Below, piece after piece: positions 6,685 to 13,037 of a DNA stretch of 13,037 nt. A model generated the notes under the pieces. The model had not been told where the DNA came from. It ran no database searches and was given only the letters and a program-made list of their open reading frames with translations. Origin of the DNA: UBA1181 sp045639525 (GTDB taxonomy: Bacteria > Bacteroidota > Bacteroidia > Bacteroidales > Paludibacteraceae); contig JAZUDI010000086.1 of assembly GCA_045639525.1 (NCBI GenBank), forward strand, positions 1 through 13,037, given 5' to 3'. The translations under genes and the position numbers were made by a program. How positions within the stretch are numbered: the first letter of the stretch is position 1; each line of letters opens with the position of its first letter.

Positions 6685-9396
6685 ATGCTTCCTCTTTGGA
6701 TCATAGACATTACCCACCCGTCCAAACGACGCTCCAGATTCGGAGAGTTGATTGGATCACTGAACGGTGTTGTCAAGCAAAACGAACTACGAAGTTTTCT
6801 TGACGGCAACGATCCAGAGGGTGTCTACGTACGTAAAAAACAGTGGTACTACAGTATCATCGACAACACGTTTGAAGGAGCAGATCCGAAAAACAGCGTG
6901 GAGATGGCCGGCGCGGTCTATCGCTTTCAGGAGAAGGTGGTGGAAGAGGGACAAAATTTTGTCAAAATGTTGCGCCACGCCAACGTTGACTCCTCCGCAA
7001 CCCTCAACGTATGTATCATAGCGGATGTGACCGAGCCATTCAGCCAACAGGTTTTCCCCTCCATGGCAGTCATGCTGCAAAAGGAGAAGGAGAGAATACT
7101 TCCCAACCACATCCACCAAGGTATGTCCATTGTCGGAATGCCTTACCTTCCCTCTGACGCCAACAACCTTGACGCACACACGAGACAACGGATTTTATTG
7201 ACGCTCAAGGAGATAGGTATACAACATGATATCACAGCCGTCAGAGGTTATGATAGAATGTTCTTCTACCAAGATGTTCAAAACAGAACAGAGAACTTCT
7301 ATCCACAATTGGACGAGGCAGGAGTGGCGGAATATCTCACCCAATGCTTGATCCACCTTTATTACGCATGCGACAAGGTGCATCCTTTGATCAACGGAGG
7401 TAGTTCGGACGAACGATTCTACTTCTCGTTGGGTGTCTCGTCACTCTTCTTTGACACGGAGGTGCAAGATTTGATCGACAACCGCGACGTATGCAACGCC
7501 ATCATCGGACAATTCAAGGCAAGAGGAGAGCGGGAGGAGGAGATCCAATGGGAGGAGTTCATCGATTTCAAAGCCATCGATCCCCTCCAACTCGTTGAAG
7601 ATTTCGCCACCATCCATTTTGACCTCAACAGGGCAAAATTGGAGGCACCGTCCCCTCACCCGGTCGGACAACCGCTGAACAGAAAGTTGAAACGGCTCTA
7701 TTTTGACCGCTACCTCAAATATTACCCAGCCAACCTTCGGTTGAAGCAATTGGAGATAATCGCCAACGAATCCGAGAGCACCTTGCTGAAAATCACCGCT
7801 ACCAGGAAACGCATGGAACGCAACTTGGAGGAGATGATCATGCCAGCGGCGATAGAGAAGCAGATACTCAAAGGGAATGCCCGCACAGGCATTCTCCCCC
7901 AAATCGCAGAGAATCTCAAAAGTCTGAAAATCAAAATCGGCAAACTAAAGACACAAGCGAAACAGCAGATTGAGGGCGAAATATGGTCGCAACTCGCCAA
8001 AGAGAGCGTTCCCCACAACATGAGCGACGACTTCGATAATTACCATGACGCCTACCTGGCGGACAGCAGCAGCAAGACACCGCGTCATTGCCAAGAGATG
8101 AAAGAGTCCGCCTTGGCGGATTTCCGCAATACACTCAAACAGGAGTCCACCTTCGCGGGACGTATCTCACGCGCCTTTTGCATGGGTGTGGTGGGGGCAT
8201 TGGGTTTCATTCCTCTCCTTATGATCAAGTACCCTCATCTCAAAGAATGGGCGGGAATCATCGGCGCCATCACATTCATGATACCTATCATGGAGCAACT
8301 CATCGAACTGGCTATTTACAAACACCGTAGAAAAATCAAGGAGCGGAAGTTGACCGCCTACTTCTTGCATGACGCATACGCGAGGATCACCAACCGTATC
8401 CAAAATGAGATGAATTATCTCTACGACAATTTCATGGCGCTTACGGACGAATACATCAAGCGATGCAAGTTGATAGACGCGGAGATTCACCCAATGAATC
8501 ACGATGATATTTTTGCGAAAATGGAATTCCCCGTCACCCAATTCAACCAACCCATCATAGACGGAAGTTTCTGTCAGAAACAATTGATCCCAGGAGAAAA
8601 GGACGAATGCGAAGAGATTTACGTCAATCGGGTACCTACGAAGATCAACCAATTGGACGAGGAGGACAATTGCATCCTCATCCACCATTATAAACAAACT
8701 ATGATGGAACTGTTCGACCAGGTGAAGATCCCACAGAAAGGGGAACGCCGGTTTGACGAGACTTTGGGGTACAACTTATTCATCACCCGACAAGAGAAAG
8801 AGGAGGCTTTCGCGAAGTATTGGGAAAAAACGAAGGCGGATTTCAGGGCTCACCTGTCGGAGAACGTCCAAAACGACACCCTTCCAAGAAGGAATCCAAC
8901 CATTGGAGAGAAGTTGAGATTTTTCGCCAGCAAACACGACAAATGGAATCTGCTGGAACCCGCCATCCAATATGCGGCCACCAACGGAGAGCTCACCTGT
9001 TCCGCCGACTTGGAATTGGCAGACGTGAAGAGCAACCTTCACCTCATCCTTCCGATGCTGGAACCTTTCTTACCAAAGAATACGACGCAGTACCAATTCG
9101 ACGAGCATAAAGATCTGTTCGAGAAGTATCTTTTCATCACCCGATGGAGAACCTTCGACGACATCGCGCTGAACCGCATATTGCCAACCGAAGATTTCGA
9201 TCCCGAGGTAATGAACAAACGCGTGAACAAGGAGGAGCAAGGCCATCTCACTAATGAGCCTTCCTCTTTTATCCTTTGGGCTATGTGCAAAGAGGATAAT
9301 TCCAAAGAGTGGCTGAAAATCTTCGACGCCACCCTTTTCAACGAGGCGAGAAGAGAACGAGACATTTACAGAAACAGACTTAACACTAAAGATTGA
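6685..9396 (+). CDS. Large membrane-hairpin protein with a possible degenerate tubulin-like N-terminal domain
   Basis: I recognise no named family for this 903-residue protein. Three parts are visible. Residues 1-340 are an alpha/beta region opening with LWIIDITHPS. Residues 105-182 parallel, without gaps, residues 173-250 of the preceding tubulin-like protein: a hydrophobic strand (LNVCIIAD, 107-114), a helix, then GMPYLP (151-156) and LKEIG (174-178). The GTP-binding STNGGTGSG is replaced by DVTEPFSQQ, so nucleotide binding is unlikely. Residues about 350-440 are charged helix, probable coiled coil. Two transmembrane helices (about 497-514 and 522-541) form a tight hairpin with a short loop, followed by KHRRKIKERK, so both large soluble parts should be cytoplasmic. 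Residues 550-903 are charged and soluble, function unknown. There is no signal peptide. It starts 14 nt after the tubulin-like gene and its end meets or overlaps the next gene. A role linking the tubulin-like scaffold to the membrane is inference. Confidence 0.9.
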   Translation: MLPLWIIDITHPSKRRSRFGELIGSLNGVVKQNELRSFLDGNDPEGVYVRKKQWYYSIIDNTFEGADPKNSVEMAGAVYRFQEKVVEEGQNFVKMLRHANVDSSATLNVCIIADVTEPFSQQVFPSMAVMLQKEKERILPNHIHQGMSIVGMPYLPSDANNLDAHTRQRILLTLKEIGIQHDITAVRGYDRMFFYQDVQNRTENFYPQLDEAGVAEYLTQCLIHLYYACDKVHPLINGGSSDERFYFSLGVSSLFFDTEVQDLIDNRDVCNAIIGQFKARGEREEEIQWEEFIDFKAIDPLQLVEDFATIHFDLNRAKLEAPSPHPVGQPLNRKLKRLYFDRYLKYYPANLRLKQLEIIANESESTLLKITATRKRMERNLEEMIMPAAIEKQILKGNARTGILPQIAENLKSLKIKIGKLKTQAKQQIEGEIWSQLAKESVPHNMSDDFDNYHDAYLADSSSKTPRHCQEMKESALADFRNTLKQESTFAGRISRAFCMGVVGALGFIPLLMIKYPHLKEWAGIIGAITFMIPIMEQLIELAIYKHRRKIKERKLTAYFLHDAYARITNRIQNEMNYLYDNFMALTDEYIKRCKLIDAEIHPMNHDDIFAKMEFPVTQFNQPIIDGSFCQKQLIPGEKDECEEIYVNRVPTKINQLDEEDNCILIHHYKQTMMELFDQVKIPQKGERRFDETLGYNLFITRQEKEEAFAKYWEKTKADFRAHLSENVQNDTLPRRNPTIGEKLRFFASKHDKWNLLEPAIQYAATNGELTCSADLELADVKSNLHLILPMLEPFLPKNTTQYQFDEHKDLFEKYLFITRWRTFDDIALNRILPTEDFDPEVMNKRVNKEEQGHLTNEPSSFILWAMCKEDNSKEWLKIFDATLFNEARRERDIYRNRLNTKD

Positions 9397-9401
9397 AGCG
9401 C

Positions 9402-11285
9402 ATGTTTCAGGAGATGAAAATATTATACATTATCCTAATCATCTTGGGTGTAATCGCGATGTACATCCTAGCGACAGGATTCAGTCCCAAGACTTTGATC
9501 CACCTAGGGAAACCAGGTAAGCCCCAAAGAAGGATTGGTCATCTGGAGTATGAGGACGAACATACCGCCGGAGAGATTCGTCTGTACGGCAACGAAACGG
9601 ACAAGCCCATCGCGAGGACCGCTTTTCACGACAAAAAGGATGCCGCCATCATACGGATTCTCCACGGAGAGGTGGACGACGACGATAATCTCACCGATTA
9701 CCGTATGAAGGGATATGTCACCGCAGAGGGATATATCTATCGACAATTCACCGCCAAGGAGGAACCCGTACTCATCGGGTACACCGCCAAACCCTCCCAG
9801 CCAGACGTTCCCACCACCCACGGCGAACGCAAATGGAGCGAGTTGTGGTTAAAAAGCACGTTGGCCTGTTATTTAGGGAAGCCCGTCAACAAAGAGACCG
9901 CACCCCAAAAAGAGGTGGCAAGATGTTATTTGGATGGAATAGCCTTCTCCCGTTTCGGCAACATCTCCTCAGAGGCGAAAGCCTGCGCCTTCGCGCTTTT
10001 CTATGGATTATATGCCAAAAAGGAGATAGAGGATAGTTATTACCAAGAAAACAGTTACAGCGACGACGATGTTTATCTCAGCGCATCGCTACTCTTCACG
10101 CTGCTCTACCTCATCATCCTATGGGTATGCTCCACCATCTTCAAGGTAGAGTTGGTCGGCAACAACCTCGTCAAATTAATGCTCGCCATCGTACCATTTT
10201 ATCTAATCAAATGGGGGTTGTTCAAGTACAAAATCTACTCGATCGAGGAGGGACACAGCATCCAACCTCAGTTGGGTATGATCAACAAAGGGGTAGGTTT
10301 GAAAAAATATGACACCTCTATCAAGATCATCTCTATCTTGGGAATAGTGGTCGCGATATACCTGCAGATTTTCGACTTCGTGCCTCCTTTGGTGGCGATT
10401 TTAATCGGATTCCGCCAGAACGGCAACATCAAGAGCAACTATAAGCCGTGGAAGATCATATCCTCTTACCAAGAGGAGGAGGATTACGAGGATGAGGAGG
10501 CGGAGGACTTCGCCAACACGACCCCTCCAATGGGTGAGATGCCCAAACATTTCACTTGGAATCTGGACCCTACATGCGGAACAAAGCTGCAAGGCGTGCT
10601 CACGGTCAATTTCGACACAGACTACATGACCTTGCTACGGGAGGAGAATCCTTTTTACGCCAACACGTCCAAACCAAACAAGAGAGAATTGGTGAACCAG
10701 GAGTTGATCAGCAATATGATCCAGATCGCCACCGCAGACAGACGACACATTGAGCGTGTCTCCTACATCGCCAAATACATCGTCAGCCTCTGCCGGCAAG
10801 AGCGAATAAGCGAGATCGACCAACTGCAGTTCACCCTCGACTTCGTACAAGAGCCGAACATCGAATTCAGGCTCACCAAGGAGAGTAAAAGCATCCAATT
10901 CGAGCCCCACTACCTCCGTCTGCCAGACGAAACCCTCTTCGACCAAGAGGGAGATTACGGTTGCAAGGCCTTATTGGCCGCACTGCTTCTTCGCGAGCAG
11001 GGATATGACACGCTCTTCGTGGCCTCCACCATGAAGCAACACGCCGGAATAGCCGTTAGGATCAAATCGGGAAGTTGGACCGAAATGCTTTATGACAACG
11101 GTAGCGCATCCAACAAAATCATCTCTTTCAACAATCGTACCTATCTCTACTGCGAGACCTCCGGCGACGGATTCAAAATCGGACAAATCCCCGCCGATCT
11201 CCACGAAGATGATTTCGACATGAAGATAGAGATGCCTCGGAAGAAGGAATCCCACACAACCCTAGAAGAAGAATTCACTATATGA
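9402..11285 (+). CDS. Polytopic membrane protein with C-terminal transglutaminase-like (papain-fold) domain
   Basis: About 627 residues. The frame opens at TTG 9393 (4-nt overlap with the preceding stop); ATG 9402 and ATG 9414 are also possible and I prefer 9402. Residues 6-27 are a membrane anchor. A soluble stretch to about 222 is unassigned. Hydrophobic segments follow at 226-246, 256-274 and 309-337, then a strongly acidic patch (about 358-369). The C-terminal region resembles a transglutaminase-like domain: YGCKALLAALLLREQGYDT with Cys521 at the start of a helix, QHAGIAVRI with His547, and YLYCETSGDGFKIGQIP with Glu585 where the third catalytic Asp or Glu is expected. Such domains are cysteine proteases, amidases or acyltransferases. 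Positive charge after the first helix (KPGKPQRR) argues that the following domain is cytoplasmic, but sidedness of the catalytic domain remains uncertain. It shares a 4-nt overlap (ATGA) with the downstream metallopeptidase gene, implying coupled translation. Substrate unknown. Confidence 0.8.
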   Translation: MFQEMKILYIILIILGVIAMYILATGFSPKTLIHLGKPGKPQRRIGHLEYEDEHTAGEIRLYGNETDKPIARTAFHDKKDAAIIRILHGEVDDDDNLTDYRMKGYVTAEGYIYRQFTAKEEPVLIGYTAKPSQPDVPTTHGERKWSELWLKSTLACYLGKPVNKETAPQKEVARCYLDGIAFSRFGNISSEAKACAFALFYGLYAKKEIEDSYYQENSYSDDDVYLSASLLFTLLYLIILWVCSTIFKVELVGNNLVKLMLAIVPFYLIKWGLFKYKIYSIEEGHSIQPQLGMINKGVGLKKYDTSIKIISILGIVVAIYLQIFDFVPPLVAILIGFRQNGNIKSNYKPWKIISSYQEEEDYEDEEAEDFANTTPPMGEMPKHFTWNLDPTCGTKLQGVLTVNFDTDYMTLLREENPFYANTSKPNKRELVNQELISNMIQIATADRRHIERVSYIAKYIVSLCRQERISEIDQLQFTLDFVQEPNIEFRLTKESKSIQFEPHYLRLPDETLFDQEGDYGCKALLAALLLREQGYDTLFVASTMKQHAGIAVRIKSGSWTEMLYDNGSASNKIISFNNRTYLYCETSGDGFKIGQIPADLHEDDFDMKIEMPRKKESHTTLEEEFTI

Positions 11286-12346
11286 AGAAATACGTCACCA
11301 TAAGTAGCATATTGCTCACTTTCATCGCTTTGGCTCTTCTCGTAGGGAAAGTCACCCATACGGGTATCAACAAACCTGCGGTTCGTTACACATCCATTCC
11401 AAACGAATCGATCGAGCAGTTCAAACGCATGTTCCAGGATGGCAAACACGCCAGAATCCTGTTCAACATGAACGGGCCTTGGGACTGGGAGAACGAGAGT
11501 GACCTTGGCGCCCAACAAGGCGAATGGGACAAAGAGGAGGATGATCTGTTCGTTGTCTATTACCACAAGGACAAAGAGGCTATCTGGCAAGGCTATGCGC
11601 AGCAAATCCTTAAATGCGCCCATGAGAACATCCACCGATTGGAGGAGGTGATGGGCCACTACTACTACCCGAACGAAATGAACGGCAGAAAACTACCGCT
11701 CTATTTGACCAATAGCGGAAAGGATTACACGGCAACCGTCACCCGCATCGGAGGCTCCTCCATCGCCAACTCCTTGGGAGTCACCATCAACAGCATTGGA
11801 CAGTTTGGATGCAAGACTGAGGCGATTGTCCTCCACCCCGACTGTTTCAAAGTGCCCCCTGCCGACATCAACGGCTACCGCAAAGTATTGCTACACGAAA
11901 TGACCCACTACGTCCACCGCTCCTCCATCGATATGGAGAAACAATTCAACATCTACAATTGGGAGACGGAGGGTATCGCGGAGTACTGCTGCGAAAGGAA
12001 TGACCGGAGACAAGTGTCGGAAGCGGACAGAATCGATTATATCGAAAAGAGGTGTCTGCTGACGGGAGATTTCCCATCCTATGAATTAGCGGAATATTGG
12101 GCGGGAGAATCCTTCTTCCTCTTCTTGGAGCAAACCTACGGAAAGGAGTTTGTCAGAGACTTCATCCAAAACGCCATGAACGCACCCAAAGACAGCCTAT
12201 TCACCCGCTTCGCCCACACTGCGGAAGAGGACCACTACCTTTGGGTAAAGGAATTAAGGGGAGAAGATAGTACCGATTCCACCGCCATGGACGAAGAGTC
12301 GGCCGCCATCGCGGCAGACTCAATGGCGACCGCTTCGCACCCATAA
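11282..12346 (+). CDS. Membrane-anchored HExxH zinc metallopeptidase (gluzincin, peptidase MA-like)
   Basis: A 354-residue protein with an N-terminal hydrophobic segment (about 6-23, ISSILLTFIALALLVG) preceded by MKK, acting as signal anchor or uncleaved signal peptide, so the bulk is probably periplasmic. LLHEMTHYVH holds the zinc-binding HExxH (H205, catalytic E206, H209), and 25 residues after the first His comes NWETEGIAEY, the gluzincin pattern in which Glu230 (or Glu234) is the third zinc ligand. This is the layout of peptidase MA-like proteins, in which WxxEGLAEY follows HExxH. The active site looks intact. The last 25 or so residues are a low-complexity Ser/Ala/Asp/Met tail (STDSTAMDEES, then AAIAADSMATAS), probably disordered. 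As last gene of the operon it overlaps its upstream neighbour by 4 nt. It may trim the VWA protein or another envelope target; nothing in the sequence names the substrate. Confidence 0.87.
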   Translation: MKKYVTISSILLTFIALALLVGKVTHTGINKPAVRYTSIPNESIEQFKRMFQDGKHARILFNMNGPWDWENESDLGAQQGEWDKEEDDLFVVYYHKDKEAIWQGYAQQILKCAHENIHRLEEVMGHYYYPNEMNGRKLPLYLTNSGKDYTATVTRIGGSSIANSLGVTINSIGQFGCKTEAIVLHPDCFKVPPADINGYRKVLLHEMTHYVHRSSIDMEKQFNIYNWETEGIAEYCCERNDRRQVSEADRIDYIEKRCLLTGDFPSYELAEYWAGESFFLFLEQTYGKEFVRDFIQNAMNAPKDSLFTRFAHTAEEDHYLWVKELRGEDSTDSTAMDEESAAIAADSMATASHP

Positions 12347-12394
12347 GAAGTTGTTGAATGATAAAACACACTGCCAGATTTAGGAAGGATCCAC

Positions 12395-12411
12395 TTGGTT
12401 GATTTTACCAA
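12395..12411 (+). terminator. Weak stem-loop after the operon, possible terminator
   Basis: TTGGT (12395-12399) pairs with ACCAA (12407-12411) around a 7-nt loop, about 50 nt after the operon's last stop codon. The stem is only five base pairs and the following bases are not a clean T run, so intrinsic termination here is doubtful. The stronger hairpin at 12563-12600 could serve the operon as well. Confidence 0.25.
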
Positions 12412-12493
12412 ACATTCCACTTTTAAGGGGCTATTTGCACAAAAAATGCAACTATTCAAAGAATAAATCATATTCCGAGAGAATGGGCTCCCC

Positions 12494-12501
12494 TATCTTT
12501 G
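12494..12501 (+). promoter_or_regulatory. Possible -7 element (TATCTTTG)
   Basis: TATCTTTG followed by CA matches the Bacteroidetes -7 consensus TAnnTTTG, but no TTTG is present at the expected -33 position (around 12470). If active, transcription would start near 12508 and stop at the terminator at 12563-12600, giving an RNA of about 90 nt with no plausible coding sequence. Confidence 0.35.
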
Positions 12502-12562
12502 CAATGTACAAAACACAAACATAACAGTATTCCTTAGGGAAACTAGCAAGAACAACACAATG

Positions 12563-12600
12563 AGAGCCGCGCTATTCCAATCACGCGGCTCTTTCTTTTC
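12563..12600 (+). terminator. Rho-independent terminator
   Basis: AGAGCCGCG (12563-12571) and CGCGGCTCT (12584-12592) form a perfect 9-bp GC-rich stem around a 12-nt loop, followed at once by TTTCTTTTC. This is a standard intrinsic terminator. It lies about 215 nt beyond the operon, so it ends either a long 3' UTR of the operon or a short RNA started near 12508. Confidence 0.8.
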
Positions 12601-12647
12601 GCCTCATGTGGCGGTGAACAACCATCACATTATCTGTAAGCATCCAA

Positions 12648-12676
12648 TTTGAAACTCGACTTACCCCTTATTTTTG
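12648..12676 (+). promoter_or_regulatory. Promoter of the small frameshifted gene
   Basis: TTTG (12648-12651), a 17-bp spacer and TATTTTTG (12669-12676) match the Bacteroidetes promoter pattern, with a spacer slightly shorter than usual. Transcription would begin near 12683, about 18 nt before the ATG at 12701. The position fits a promoter dedicated to the small gene downstream. Confidence 0.5.
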
Positions 12677-12700
12677 TCGCGAACATAAAATTTAGAAAAT

Positions 12701-12872
12701 ATGGCAAGCGAAAAGAAAATGTGCCAAATACGTGACGCGTACGAGGGTTGCAGGCACTTATGGCATACAAGTTAAGTCTCCAAGGGACTATTTTGTCAAG
12801 GTCTTGGAGGCCTTAACCAATGACTATGGAGACTACGAAAAACTGACACCAGACAGAATCAAAGAGATTTAG
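12701..12872 (+). pseudogene. Small hypothetical gene broken by a single-base frameshift
   Basis: From ATG 12701 the frame reads MASEKK and continues only to a TAA after 24 codons. Skipping one A in the AAAA run at 12716-12719 joins this start to a second frame that reads KCAKYVTRTRVAGTYGI and, further on, SPRDYFVKVLEALTNDYGDY, ending at TAG 12870-12872. The joined product would be about 56 residues, basic in the first half and acidic-amphipathic in the second, with the composition of a real protein. I do not recognise the family. A promoter lies just upstream and a small hairpin just downstream, so it has the outline of a complete gene. A natural inactivating insertion is most likely; sequencing error or slippage in the A run are alternatives. 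Confidence 0.5.
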
Positions 12873-12886
12873 AATGGTTTAGAATC

Positions 12887-12909
12887 AGCCTTCGGGCACG
12901 GCTCTTTCA
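12887..12909 (+). terminator. Possible small terminator after the frameshifted gene
   Basis: AGCC (12887-12890) can pair with GGCT (12900-12903), or GCC with GGC around a TTCG loop (12888-12897), followed by CTTTCATTT. It lies 14 nt after the stop of the broken small gene. The stem is short, so this is a weak call based largely on position. Confidence 0.35.
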
Positions 12910-12943
12910 TTTACCCCTATAATAAAGCGCACAACTCCCCCTA

Positions 12944-12958
12944 CCCATAATTAATGGG
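12944..12958. repeat. Short inverted repeat
   Basis: CCCAT (12944-12948) and ATGGG (12954-12958) flank AATTA. There is no T run, so it is not a standard terminator. It could be an operator-like site or chance. Nothing else recognisable lies between 12910 and the right edge of the window. Confidence 0.3.
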
Positions 12959-13037
12959 GAACAGCGATTTTCAAGTATTTAAAACACAACAAGTTGGAAT
13001 TTCAAGAAAAGGCTATTTTTTTTCTATTTTAGGGTTA

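Larger units (their letters stand above)
12347..12700. other. Gene-poor stretch after the operon
   Basis: About 350 bases without a supportable protein gene. It holds a weak stem-loop (12395-12411), short AT-rich inverted repeats such as TATTCaaaGAATA (12453-12465), a possible promoter element (12494-12501), a convincing terminator (12563-12600) and a promoter (12648-12676) for the frameshifted small gene that follows. A 31-codon reading frame from ATG 12560 runs through the terminator hairpin and is not believed to be a gene. Confidence 0.6.

Noticed and set aside
6685..9396. Walker-type ATPase or dynamin-like GTPase assignment for the 903-aa protein
   Set aside because: No GxxxxGK[ST] P-loop or paired DxxG/NKxD motifs are present, although a membrane hairpin beside coiled coil made the idea attractive.
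12235..12471. 78-codon reverse frame across the end of the metallopeptidase gene
   Set aside because: Its last third is antisense to the low-complexity tail of the peptidase, and no promoter or similarity supports it.
12560..12655. 31-codon reading frame starting at ATG 12560
   Set aside because: It passes through the terminator hairpin at 12563-12600 and overlaps the next promoter; its sequence is dictated by the inverted repeat.
12347..13037. CRISPR array, insertion sequence or attachment site in the gene-poor right end
   Set aside because: No regularly spaced repeats, transposase remnants, terminal inverted repeats or tRNA-derived direct repeats were seen.

Overview
The window looks like chromosomal DNA of a Bacteroidota bacterium, most likely order Bacteroidales. 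Good matches to the Bacteroidetes promoter (TTTG, about 19-20 bp, TAnnTTTG) precede the transcription units, genes start without strong Shine-Dalgarno sequences, and the spacers are AT-rich. I cannot name the genus.

Layout. Bases 1-92 hold a leftward promoter and the GC-rich start of a transcript that leaves the window. A strong leftward terminator (171-209) closes a Mur-ligase-family gene (231-1613, minus strand). From a divergent spacer with a near-consensus promoter (1700-1730), five genes run rightward as one tight operon (1783-12346) with junctions of 19 nt, 14 nt, a short overlap (or a few-nt gap, depending on the start) and a 4-nt overlap. The last 690 bases are gene-poor: small hairpins, a clear terminator, a second promoter and a frameshifted remnant of a gene of about 56 codons.

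The operon is the centre of interest. It encodes (1) a secreted, membrane-anchored von Willebrand A protein with a complete MIDAS; (2) a 1090-residue tubulin/FtsZ-like protein with the P-loop-like GLGGSG and the tubulin signature GGTGSG; (3) a 903-residue membrane-hairpin protein whose N-terminal third seems to follow the same fold as (2) but without the GTP-binding glycines; (4) a polytopic membrane protein with a C-terminal transglutaminase-like (papain-fold) domain with Cys, His and Glu; and (5) a membrane-anchored HExxH zinc metallopeptidase. Fit is best with the predicted membrane-remodelling systems built around divergent tubulin-like GTPases and VWA proteins (bioinformatic proposal by Makarova and Koonin, 2010), which to my knowledge have little or no experimental characterisation. 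My inference is an envelope-spanning machine: a cytoplasmic tubulin-like scaffold linked through protein 3 and the cytoplasmic tail of the VWA protein to periplasmic ligand binding, with two hydrolase-like subunits that process or remodel the complex or its targets. Whether it serves envelope maintenance, export or defence cannot be read from this window.
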